Below are positions 48,887 through 56,301 of a stretch of 64,000 bases of DNA, piece after piece (positions within the stretch are counted from its first letter, which is position 1; each line of letters begins with the position of its first letter). The DNA is from Prauserella cavernicola (GTDB lineage Bacteria; Actinomycetota; Actinomycetes; Mycobacteriales; Pseudonocardiaceae): the NCBI RefSeq assembly GCF_016595675.1, contig NZ_JAENJH010000004.1:1-64000 (forward strand). Reading direction: 5' to 3'. Below the pieces are notes generated by a model, which did not search any database, had not been told where the DNA came from, and was given only the letters and a program-made list of their open reading frames with translations. The translations under genes and the position numbers were made by a program.

Positions 48887-50674
48887 ATGCGGGTGGGCAG
48901 GCTGTTGGTTCCGGTGGTGCTGACCGGGTCGATGCTGCTGCCGGTGCCTGCCGCCGCGCGGCAGCCCCCGCCTGCCGAGCGCGGCGGCGCGTGCGTAGCG
49001 GCCGGCATCGCGCCCGGTGCGGAGGTGCCCGACCCGAGGCCTGGGGAGGCCTTCGCCAACCCGGTGGTCGCGGACCTGCAGCGCGCCGCGAGCGAGGTGC
49101 AACGTGAGCTCGGCGAGCTCGCCGGCCGGATCGACACGGCTCAGCGGCGGGCCGACGACGCCGCCGCGAGGCTCGAGCGGGCCAGGGCCGACCGTGCGGC
49201 CGCGGAGTCGGCGCTGTCGGCTCAGCAGGTGGAGGTCGACGCTTTCTCCCGGTCGGTGTTTCGCGCGATGGGCAGGGCCGACGAGTTCCGCCTGCTGGTC
49301 ACCTCGGTCAACGCGGGTGAGCTGCTGGACGGCACGTCGATGCTCGGCAGGCTCAGGGAAACGCAGGACCGGCGGCTGCTCGGCGCACTGGAACGGCAGC
49401 GCTCGGCCGCGGAGTCCGAACGCTCGGCGGCGGCCGCCGAGCGGGCCGCCACCGACTGCGTCACCGAACTGGAGCGCCGCAGCGGCGACGCGACCAACCG
49501 TGCCGACGCCGTCTCCGCCGAGCTGCGCGATCCGATCGCCGCGGCCAACGACGCCGTGGTGGCGCAGCAGCGGGCCCAGCGCGACCGCAACGAGGGCACG
49601 GCCGAGGGCTGGCGCGCCTACCTCGGCAGGCTCGCCGCGGCCGGTGTCGAGCCGCCGTCCGCGGCCGCGCTGCGCGACCCCGCGTCGCTGCCGGCCGGAC
49701 TGCGCGCGCTGCCCGGCGAGGACGGCCGCCCGCAGGCGGGCGTGGCCCAGGTCGGTGTGGACGGTCAACGGCTGCTGGTCCTGCCCAGGGAGACGATCGA
49801 CGCGGTGTCGGCCGCCGTGGACGCACTGGGCAGGCCGTACGTGCCGCGCGAGGGTGGCGAGGGGCCGGCGGCCTACTCGTGCGACGGGCTGGTGCGGTCG
49901 GTGTTCACGGGCGCCGGTCTGGACCTGCCCGCCGGCGTGGCAAAGCAGTTCGCCACCGGACGTCCGGTGGCGTCGGCCGACGCGCAGCCAGGCGACCTCG
50001 TGTTCGCGGGCCCCGAGCGCTACGGCGTGCAGTCGGTGGGCATCGTGCTCGACGACGCGACGATGCTCGTGGCCGATGCGCGCCTGGCCGGCGTGGTTGT
50101 GGCCGACCGGCCGGCTGGTGACAGCCTGCTCCGCGTCGTGCGCCCCTCGCTGGGCACGCGGGAGGCGGGTCCCGTCCCGCGGCGGGCAGAGGGCCGGCTC
50201 GCGTGGCGGTGCGGCGGCATCGAGCTGCCGTTGGGGCAGGAGGGCGCAGAAGACGAGGCCGCGGGCGCCTGGGGTGGTTATCCCAACGGGCTCATCCCCG
50301 GTGCGGCGCTGTGCCAGCTGGGCGTGGACTCGCACGTGCTGCGCTGCGACGCGGCCCAGGCGTTCCAGGCCATGTCCCGGGCGTACGCGGGGACGTTCGG
50401 CAGCGAGCTGTGCCTGACGGACTCCTACCGCACGTTCCCGGCCCAGGTGGACCTCTACCGGCGCAAGCCGGCTCTGGCGGCGGTTCCGGGCACCAGCAGC
50501 CACGGCTGGGGCCTCGCGGTGGACCTCTGCGGCGGCGCCGACTCGTTCGGCACGCCGCAGTACGACTGGCTTGTGGCCAACGCCAGGGAGTTCGGCTGGG
50601 TGAACCCCGAGTGGGCGCGCCAGGGCGGGGGCCGGGAGGAGCCGTGGCACTGGGAGTTCGTGGGTACCCGGTAG
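48887..50674 (+). CDS. Secreted cell-wall protein: degenerate NlpC/P60 plus VanY carboxypeptidase
   Basis: A 595-residue exported protein. A signal peptide (LLVPVVLTGSMLLPVPAAA) is followed by a long coiled coil (about 60-230) with heptads rich in Ala/Arg/Glu. The NlpC/P60 domain (about 305-420) keeps the cysteine in YSCDGLV (Cys332), but the catalytic His position is Ser383 (YGVQSVGIVLDD). The C-terminal VanY (M15) D-Ala-D-Ala carboxypeptidase domain has SSHGWGLAVDLC (His539, Asp546) and PWHWEF (His588). The most likely job is peptide trimming by VanY, with the coiled coil and NlpC/P60 fold for localisation. ATG at 48887 follows GGAGGT. Confidence 0.9.
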   Translation: MRVGRLLVPVVLTGSMLLPVPAAARQPPPAERGGACVAAGIAPGAEVPDPRPGEAFANPVVADLQRAASEVQRELGELAGRIDTAQRRADDAAARLERARADRAAAESALSAQQVEVDAFSRSVFRAMGRADEFRLLVTSVNAGELLDGTSMLGRLRETQDRRLLGALERQRSAAESERSAAAAERAATDCVTELERRSGDATNRADAVSAELRDPIAAANDAVVAQQRAQRDRNEGTAEGWRAYLGRLAAAGVEPPSAAALRDPASLPAGLRALPGEDGRPQAGVAQVGVDGQRLLVLPRETIDAVSAAVDALGRPYVPREGGEGPAAYSCDGLVRSVFTGAGLDLPAGVAKQFATGRPVASADAQPGDLVFAGPERYGVQSVGIVLDDATMLVADARLAGVVVADRPAGDSLLRVVRPSLGTREAGPVPRRAEGRLAWRCGGIELPLGQEGAEDEAAGAWGGYPNGLIPGAALCQLGVDSHVLRCDAAQAFQAMSRAYAGTFGSELCLTDSYRTFPAQVDLYRRKPALAAVPGTSSHGWGLAVDLCGGADSFGTPQYDWLVANAREFGWVNPEWARQGGGREEPWHWEFVGTR

Positions 50675-50732
50675 CGGGATGCGCTCCGGTGGTGGCCGGA
50701 AATTGTCGGTGGGGGTCCCTACCTTCTGCGGC

Positions 50733-50957
50733 ATGGACTTCTTCGACGAAGACACGCTGGTCATCGACTGTGACCGTTGCCAGGTCCGCGGCGACGCCTG
50801 CTCCGAGTGCGTGGTGAGCGTGCTGCTCGGCGCGCCCCCGTCCGTGGAGTGGGACCCGGCCGAGCAACGCGCGGTGGACGCGCTCGCCGAGGCGGGGATG
50901 GTGCCGCGGTTACGCCTCGTGCCCGAACGGCCGAGGAAGCAGCGCCGGGCCGGTTGA
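50733..50957 (+). CDS. Small four-cysteine protein of unknown function
   Basis: A 74-residue protein with two CxxC pairs (IDCDRCQVRG and ACSECVVSVLLG), suggesting a small zinc or Fe-S site. Then follows a conserved-looking WDPAEQRAVDALAEAGMVPRLRL and a basic tail. It resembles a small actinobacterial hypothetical found near NlpC/P60 genes. ATG at 50733 stands 7 nt after TACCTT (50720-50725), leaderless-like; the frame is open to 50679 but lacks a supported start there. No enzymatic motif. Confidence 0.75.
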   Translation: MDFFDEDTLVIDCDRCQVRGDACSECVVSVLLGAPPSVEWDPAEQRAVDALAEAGMVPRLRLVPERPRKQRRAG

Positions 50958-51383
50958 TTACAGCCGCAAACTCGGTGCGCCGAGCGGTCCATCCGATCAG
51001 GTGAACGGTCGGAAAGTATTCAGCTCCGCGTTGTTATATCTGTCACAGCGCGCGACTAAGCGCTGGTCTAAACGAGAAACCACGTCCGGTCGGCGAATTC
51101 GGCTGCGCCGTTGGTGGACGTGGGCACCGTCCTTTCGTAATCTGGCCGAGATCTCGCGCCAGGCAGCCGGTCGACCATGACCGGCGACGTGGGATCGCCG
51201 CCGAAACAGCTTGTAGTCGGGGAGCTGTGCCGGACCTGCTGTGCGACCTCAGGTAGGTGCTCGTGCCATTGGTACGGCCATGCCCGACGGCGCCGCGAAC
51301 GTCGGAACGCGACGAGGGCCCCCGACCTCACCCGCGTCCCACGTCACCGGTAGGCGGCCGATAGCAAAGGAGACCTGCGCGAC
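50958..51383 (+). other. Long intergenic leader with nested stems
   Basis: About 425 bp before the NlpC/P60 gene. TTATAT (51034-51039) could be a -10, giving a leader of roughly 335 nt. Nested stems are visible: CCACGTCC/GGACGTGG (51080-51087 with 51116-51123) enclosing CGGCG/CGCCG, then CCGGTC/GACCGG near 51165-51185. No known riboswitch consensus is recognised. Confidence 0.5.
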
Positions 51384-52451
51384 GTGCAGTCGCATCCCGT
51401 GAAGCGCGTGGTCTCGGGCGCGTTGGCGGCCTCCGCCGTGATCGCGGTCGTCACCTTCACCCAGGCCCCGGCCACCGCATCCCCCACCCCCGTCCCCCAG
51501 CGACCGACCCCGGCCCTCCAGCAGCCGAGTGGTTCCGACGCCCTCGAGGAATACCGCGACATGGCCGCCCAGGCCGAGCGGCTCAACGAGGAGTTCCTGC
51601 AGGCCGAAGAGGACCTCGAAGCCAGGGAAGGCGAGCTCGAGCAGGCCAACAAGGAGCTCGAGAACGCGGGCCAGGCCCAGCGTCAGGCCGCAGGCGACAT
51701 CGACCGGTACCGCGTCGACGTCGACCGGTTCGCCGGTGCGTCGTTCACCAGCGGTGCCCAGCTGAACAAGCTGTCGGCGCTGCTGACCGGTAACTCGGCC
51801 CAGGACTTCCTCGACCGTTCGTCCGCGCTGGACATCCTGGCGACCGACAAGAACGAGGCGCTGACCAAGCTCAAGGGGGCCGTCGACTCGGCCACCGCTG
51901 CCGAGAACCAGGCAGCCGACGCGCAGCGCAGGGCGCAGGAGGCCAAGGACTCCGCCGCCCGCATCACCGCTGACCTCGAAGCGCGCAAGGAGCGCCTCGA
52001 CCAGCAGGTCGAGGAACTGGCCGTGCAGGCGGGCCAGCTCAGCTCCGAGGACCAGGCCTCGCAGCAGGACACTGGCCCCGACGTCGGTCCTGTCACGGCG
52101 CCCGGCCAGGCGGCGCAGGTCGCCGTCGACGCCGCCATGAGCGTGCGGGGCAGCCCCTACGGCTGGGGCGCGACCGGTCCCAGCTCGTTCGACTGCTCCG
52201 GTCTCACGCAGTGGGCCTACTCGCAGGCGGGTATCAGCATCCCCCGCACGAGCAGCTCGCAGTCGACGTACGGCCAGTCCGTGTCGAGGGACCAGCTGCA
52301 GCCGGGCGACCTGGTGTTCTTCTACTCGCCCGTCACGCACGTCGGCATGTACATCGGCAACGGCATGATGGTGCACGCGCCCACCGAGGGTGACGTCGTG
52401 AAGGTCGCGCCGCTGCAGGACGAGTTCTCCGGCGCCCGCAGGGTCGCGTGA
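51384..52451 (+). CDS. Secreted NlpC/P60 peptidoglycan hydrolase (RipA-like)
   Basis: A 355-residue exported endopeptidase. A signal peptide (VVSGALAASAVIAVVTF...ATAS) is followed by a coiled coil (about 50-225), which in RipA-type proteins gates the active site and binds FtsEX, and then the NlpC/P60 domain. The catalytic residues are intact: Cys271 in FDCSGLTQWAYSQAG, His319 in THVGMYIGNGMMVHAP. Expected to cut between D-Glu and DAP in septal peptidoglycan. GTG at 51384 follows AAAGGAG 11 nt upstream. The long structured leader may control expression. The preceding paralogue has lost the catalytic His. Confidence 0.95.
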   Translation: MQSHPVKRVVSGALAASAVIAVVTFTQAPATASPTPVPQRPTPALQQPSGSDALEEYRDMAAQAERLNEEFLQAEEDLEAREGELEQANKELENAGQAQRQAAGDIDRYRVDVDRFAGASFTSGAQLNKLSALLTGNSAQDFLDRSSALDILATDKNEALTKLKGAVDSATAAENQAADAQRRAQEAKDSAARITADLEARKERLDQQVEELAVQAGQLSSEDQASQQDTGPDVGPVTAPGQAAQVAVDAAMSVRGSPYGWGATGPSSFDCSGLTQWAYSQAGISIPRTSSSQSTYGQSVSRDQLQPGDLVFFYSPVTHVGMYIGNGMMVHAPTEGDVVKVAPLQDEFSGARRVA

Positions 52452-52484
52452 CGAACGAACGCTAATTCCACATCCGGGGCGGGA

Positions 52485-52490
52485 TAGTCT
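52485..52490 (+). promoter_or_regulatory. -10 box of the PimB-like gene (leaderless)
   Basis: TAGTCT, 6 nt before the ATG at 52497, with no Shine-Dalgarno in between. Confidence 0.6.
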
Positions 52491-52496
52491 CCAGCC

Positions 52497-53654
52497 ATGC
52501 GCCGCACGCTCTTGGTGACGAACGACTTCCCGCCCCGGCCTGGTGGAATCCAGTCCTATCTGCACGCTCTGACCACCCGGCTTCCCGCCGAGGACCTGGT
52601 GGTCTACGCGCCGTCGTGGGAGCGCGATTCCGGCTCGCACCGGAAGTTCGACGCCGAGGCCCCGTTCGAGGTCGTCCGGCATCCCACCTCTCTGATGCTG
52701 CCGACGCCCGACGTACTGGGGCGCGCCAAGGACATTCTGCGCGCACGCGGTTGTGAGGCCGTCTGGTTCGGCGCCGCCGCCCCGCTCGCGTTGCTCGGCA
52801 GTCCATTGCGGACAGCCGGAGCGCAGCGCGTGGTCGCGTGCACCCACGGCCACGAGGTCGGCTGGTCCATGGTTCCCGCCGCACGCCAGGCCTTGCGGCG
52901 CATCGGCGACACCGCGGACGTCGTCACCTACGTCAGCGACTACACGCGCCGCCGGTTCGCGGCCGCGTTCGGCCCGCTCGCCGGTCTCGAGCATCTGCCC
53001 TCCGGCGTCGATCCGGACGTGTTCAAGCCCGACGACGTGGCGCGCGCGGAGATCCGCGAGCGGCACGGCCTCGGGGACCGGCCGGTGGTGGTGTGCGTGT
53101 CGCGCCTGGTGCCGCGCAAGGGGCAGGACATGCTCGTGCGTGCGCTGCCGGAGCTGCGCAAGCGCGTGCCGGACGCGGCACTGCTGCTGGTCGGCGGCGG
53201 CCCGCACCGCAAGCGGCTCGGGCAACTGGCCGTCGAGAACGACGTCGAGGAGCACGTGGTGCTCACCGGTTCGGTGCCGTGGGAGGAACTGCCGGCCCAC
53301 TACGCCGCGGGCGACGTGTTCGCGATGCCCGCGCGCACGCGAGGCAAGGGCCTGGACGTGGAAGGGCTCGGCATCGTCTACCTGGAGGCCTCGGCCACCG
53401 GCCTGCCCGTGGTGGCCGGCAACTCGGGTGGAGCGCCGGAGACCGTGCTCGACGAGGTGACCGGCCACGTGGTGGACGGCAGGCGGCTCGACCAGCTCGT
53501 CGACGCCGTGGCCCCGCTGCTCGCCGACCCGGTGCGCGCACGGCGCATGGGGCAGGAGGGCCGCCGGTGGGTCAGCGAGCACTGGCGGTGGGACATCCTC
53601 GCCAGGCGGCTCGCCGCGATGCTCGACGGCACGCCGGTCACGCTCGCGGGCTGA
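52497..53654 (+). CDS. pimB: GT4 mannosyltransferase, PimB'-like
   Basis: A 385-residue GT-B glycosyltransferase. Seen: LLVTNDFPPRPGGIQSYLHAL (acceptor-side Gly-rich loop), ACTHGHEVGWSMVP, LPSGVDPDVFKPDD, VCVSRLVPRKGQDMLVRALPEL (GDP-sugar-site Arg and Lys), and the nucleotide-sugar motif GIVYLEASATGLPVVAGNSGGAPETV with the E-x7-E pattern. From memory, the equivalent M. tuberculosis Rv2188c/PimB' adds the second mannose to phosphatidylinositol mannosides at the inner membrane face. ATG at 52497 lies 6 nt after TAGTCT. Its end overlaps the convergent kinase-like gene by 17 bp. Confidence 0.92.
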   Translation: MRRTLLVTNDFPPRPGGIQSYLHALTTRLPAEDLVVYAPSWERDSGSHRKFDAEAPFEVVRHPTSLMLPTPDVLGRAKDILRARGCEAVWFGAAAPLALLGSPLRTAGAQRVVACTHGHEVGWSMVPAARQALRRIGDTADVVTYVSDYTRRRFAAAFGPLAGLEHLPSGVDPDVFKPDDVARAEIRERHGLGDRPVVVCVSRLVPRKGQDMLVRALPELRKRVPDAALLLVGGGPHRKRLGQLAVENDVEEHVVLTGSVPWEELPAHYAAGDVFAMPARTRGKGLDVEGLGIVYLEASATGLPVVAGNSGGAPETVLDEVTGHVVDGRRLDQLVDAVAPLLADPVRARRMGQEGRRWVSEHWRWDILARRLAAMLDGTPVTLAG

Positions 53655-54276
53655 CCCGCACCGCCGGGTTGCGCGGGTGGTCCATCCGCACCACGACGTC
53701 GGCCGTCTCGACGGGGCGCACCTCGCGCTCGTACCGCTCGTAGGCGGGCAGTGCCCAGCGCTGCCCGGCCGGCAGCCGTCGTTCCCGCGCGGCGGGGGAG
53801 AGCCACAGGTGCACGGTGAGGTCGAACGCGAGCCCGCTGCCGAGCAGCAGCTCGCCGTCCACCAGCAGCACCGCGCCCGGTGGCAGGTCGGTGCGGGGCA
53901 GGCGGTAGGCGCGGTCGCGTTCGGGGTCCCACAGCGCGGGCAGCACGGCCCCGCTGCCGCCGGGACCCGCCGGGTCGAGCACCTCGCGGCGCAGCGCGCC
54001 GAGGTCGAGCCAGTCCTCGTAGCGCACGTCGGGGTCATGGCGACCCCGCTCCAGCCGCACCGAGGCCGGGCGCAGGAAGTCGTGCGCCGACACGCGCAGC
54101 ACCTCGCGGCCCAGCACCCGCAGTGGGTCGACGAGCGCGTCGGCCAGCTCGGCGGGCCCGCCGCCCGCGCCGTCCACCGCGACGCGAACCCGGTCGCCGG
54201 AGGCGTGCTCCGCGATGCGCTCGGTGAGCTCCTCCACCAGCAGCTCCGGTGACACCGGCCGGTACCGCGCGCTCAT
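53638..54276 (-). CDS. Uridine-kinase-like protein lacking a P-loop
   Basis: A 212-residue protein with the layout of actinobacterial uridine kinase/phosphoribulokinase-like proteins: RVAVDGAGGGPAELADALVDPL, RVSAHDFLRPASVRLERGRHDPDVRYEDWLD, PALWDPERDRAY, AVLLVDGELLLGSGLAFDLTVHLWL. The Walker A motif should read GxxxxGK(S/T) but here is GAGGGPAE, with no Lys or Ser/Thr. The protein is therefore probably not an ATP-dependent kinase, or it uses another mode. ATG at 54276 overlaps the TGA of a possible small upstream frame. Confidence 0.82.
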   Translation of the reverse strand: MSARYRPVSPELLVEELTERIAEHASGDRVRVAVDGAGGGPAELADALVDPLRVLGREVLRVSAHDFLRPASVRLERGRHDPDVRYEDWLDLGALRREVLDPAGPGGSGAVLPALWDPERDRAYRLPRTDLPPGAVLLVDGELLLGSGLAFDLTVHLWLSPAARERRLPAGQRWALPAYERYEREVRPVETADVVVRMDHPRNPAVRVSPRA

Positions 54277-54416
54277 CGGGACACCTCGGTGAGCACGAGC
54301 TCGCGGAGGTCCTGGGTCACCGTCGGATCGGCGCAGGCGGGCACCGGCACATCGTAAAAGGCGATGGTGCGTCGCGATTCACGCGCCGGTCGCTGCGATG
54401 CATCCGATCGGGTCAC
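54273..54416 (-). CDS. Possible small protein coupled to the kinase-like gene
   Basis: A 47-residue open frame on the minus strand, GTG at 54416, ending DLRELVLTEVSR, with its TGA overlapping the next ATG (ATGA). The last ~27 codons are strongly G/C in third positions, the first ~15 less so. A shorter start is possible: TACGAT followed 6 nt later by GTG, giving 23 residues. No family recognised. Could also be chance. Confidence 0.35.
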   Translation of the reverse strand: MTRSDASQRPARESRRTIAFYDVPVPACADPTVTQDLRELVLTEVSR

Positions 54417-54606
54417 CGTGCGGCGATCGTGCCCACGCGCGGAGGCTGGTCAGGGGTAGTCCACAGTGGAACTTCGTCCCGCGTCCGTCGAGGTTTGGCG
54501 TGCCAGCGCGTATCGCAGGCCACGAGACGACTGATCGACGGGCACCCGCGGCGCCGCTGATCCGTTGGACGGGGTGATGGTGATCGACCACGGCAGGGAG
54601 GCCGAA
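54277..54606. other. Intergenic stretch before the P450 gene
   Basis: Apart from the possible small minus-strand frame to 54416, I see no gene, clear promoter or hairpin in 54417-54606, which must hold the P450 promoter. Confidence 0.4.
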
Positions 54607-55812
54607 GTGAGCGCACCGAGCAGACTCGGCGAGGAGTTCGTCCAGGATCCGCACACGATCGCGCGGATGCTGCGCGAGGAGGGGCCGGTACGGCCGGTGC
54701 ACAGCCGCAGCGGCCTGCCCGCGTGGATCGTCACCGGTTACGCCGAGGCCAAGGCCCTGCTGTCGGACCCGCGACTGCACAAGGACGCGAGCACGCGGCC
54801 CGAGCTGTTCGCCAACCTGCGCGCCGCGAGCGGTGCTCAGGCCAGCCCGAGCACCTTGCTGCTGTCCGAGCACCTGCTCAACAGCGACCCGCCGGATCAC
54901 ACGCGGCTGCGCAGGCTCGTCACCAAGGCGTTCACCGCCGGTACCGTCGCGCGGCTGCGCCCTCGGATCGAGCAGATCGCCGACGAGCTGCTGGACGACC
55001 TTGCGGGCCGCGACGAGGCCGACCTACTGGAGGCCTACGCGTTTCCGTTGCCCGTCACGGTGATCTGCGAGCTGCTCGGGGTGCCCGCCGAGGACCGCGA
55101 GAAGTTCCGGGCCTGGTCGGCGTCGCTGATCACGGCGAGCGGCCCGCAGGAGGCGGGGACGGCGTCGAAGGAGCTGGCCGAGTACTTGACCGCGCTGCTG
55201 GACCGGAAACGGGCCACGCCGGGCGAGGACCTGCTGTCCGACCTGGTGCACGTGTCCGACGAGGGCGACCAGCTCTCGGAGGCCGAGCTGGTGTCGATGG
55301 CCTTCCTGCTCCTGGTCGCGGGCCACGAGACCACCGTGAGCCTGATCGCCAACGGCGTGCTCGCGTTGCTGCGCGCGCCGGACCAGCTCGACGCGCTGCG
55401 GGCGGACCCCTCGTTGCTGCCGGGCGCGGTCGAGGAGTTCCTGCGCTTCGACGGTCCGATCAACATCGCGACCCTGCGCTTCACCAGCGAACCGGTCGGC
55501 GTCGGCGACGTGGAGATCCCCGAGAACGCGCTCGTGTTCGTGTCGCTGCTGGCAGCCAACCGCGACGAGAAGCGCTTCCCCGAACCCGAGCGGCTCGATC
55601 TCACCCGGCAGACGGGCGGGCATCTGGCGTTCGGCCACGGCATCCACTACTGCGTCGGTGCGCCGCTGGCCCGGCTCGAGGGGGAGATCGCGATCGGCAG
55701 GCTGCTCGACCGGTTCCCCGGGCTGGCTCTGGCCGAGGCGACGGATCGGCTGCGCTGGCGCGACAGCACTCTCGTGCACGCGCTCGAGTCCCTGCGCGTG
55801 CGGCTGGTGTGA
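54607..55812 (+). CDS. Cytochrome P450
   Basis: A 401-residue soluble bacterial class I P450. Seen: LNSDPPDHTRLRRLVTKAFT, the I-helix oxygen-activation motif LVAGHETTVSLIANG, the ExxR of the K helix (EEFLRFDGP), and the heme-thiolate loop FGHGIHYCVGAPLARLEG with ligand Cys349. The overall look is CYP105/107-like. GTG at 54607 follows GGGAGG by 5 nt; an ATG-like start at 54565 is upstream but has no ribosome-binding site. No ferredoxin gene is adjacent, so electrons must come from elsewhere. Substrate unknown. Confidence 0.94.
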   Translation: MSAPSRLGEEFVQDPHTIARMLREEGPVRPVHSRSGLPAWIVTGYAEAKALLSDPRLHKDASTRPELFANLRAASGAQASPSTLLLSEHLLNSDPPDHTRLRRLVTKAFTAGTVARLRPRIEQIADELLDDLAGRDEADLLEAYAFPLPVTVICELLGVPAEDREKFRAWSASLITASGPQEAGTASKELAEYLTALLDRKRATPGEDLLSDLVHVSDEGDQLSEAELVSMAFLLLVAGHETTVSLIANGVLALLRAPDQLDALRADPSLLPGAVEEFLRFDGPINIATLRFTSEPVGVGDVEIPENALVFVSLLAANRDEKRFPEPERLDLTRQTGGHLAFGHGIHYCVGAPLARLEGEIAIGRLLDRFPGLALAEATDRLRWRDSTLVHALESLRVRLV

Positions 55813-55814
55813 TC

Positions 55815-55878
55815 GTCGGCCCGCGCCGGATCCTTTGTGGACGTATGGTCCGTGTGAGTTGGGCTGGCGCGGGCCGAC
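55815..55878 (+). terminator. Hairpin after the P450 gene
   Basis: Perfect 13-bp arms GTCGGCCCGCGCC (55815-55827) and its complement (55866-55878) with a 38-nt loop, starting 3 bp after the stop. No T-tract. May be a terminator or an mRNA 3'-end structure. Confidence 0.55.
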
Positions 55879-56301
55879 GCGGATATGGCCGCCACTGCCT
55901 CGAGAACTATGTGACACTGAGGTTGCGCGTGTTACTGAAGTCCTGGTTCAGACCGCGCGAGTGGCGCGATCTCGACAAGATCACCTTATCGGGTTTTGCG
56001 ATTAATCATCATGATCGTTGATCACCCTGTGCTGTCAGTTTTTCCTGCTATATCAATAATCGAGTGAGATCTAGACCACTTCTCGCGGGATCCGTTCACG
56101 GCCTGGTGTCCTCTTTGTAGTGACAGGCGGATGAAGAGATCATGAGAAGATTTTTCGATAGCGGACAAATCACGCACTGTCGGGTTATCTGGTTGCAGTC
56201 CACCGGGAGCGCTCTGGCTCTCCGCGGTCGACGACGACCCCGGACGGCATCCACTCAATGTGAAGAGCCTTCGCAACTGTCGCCTACCAGGAGGGTGATC
56301 C
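55879..56301 (+). promoter_or_regulatory. AT-rich upstream region of the SulP-carbonic anhydrase gene
   Basis: About 420 bp, markedly richer in A/T between 55985 and 56165 than any other long stretch here (TTAATCATCATGATCGTTGAT, TATATCAATAATCG). It holds several small repeats of TGATC/GATCA and the ribosome-binding site AGGAGG before ATG 56302. Likely a regulated promoter. Exact promoter boxes cannot be fixed. Confidence 0.5.

Noticed and set aside
51040-51370. c-di-AMP (ydaO-yuaA) riboswitch before the NlpC/P60 gene
   Set aside because: Expected from context, but the conserved core words of that class were not found by eye; kept only as an unknown leader.
53638-54276. Functional uridine kinase
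   Set aside because: Walker A lysine and Ser/Thr are missing, so the enzymatic name is not justified.
55024-55917. Antisense frame opposite the P450
   Set aside because: Same shadow effect; the P450 has all heme and I-helix motifs.
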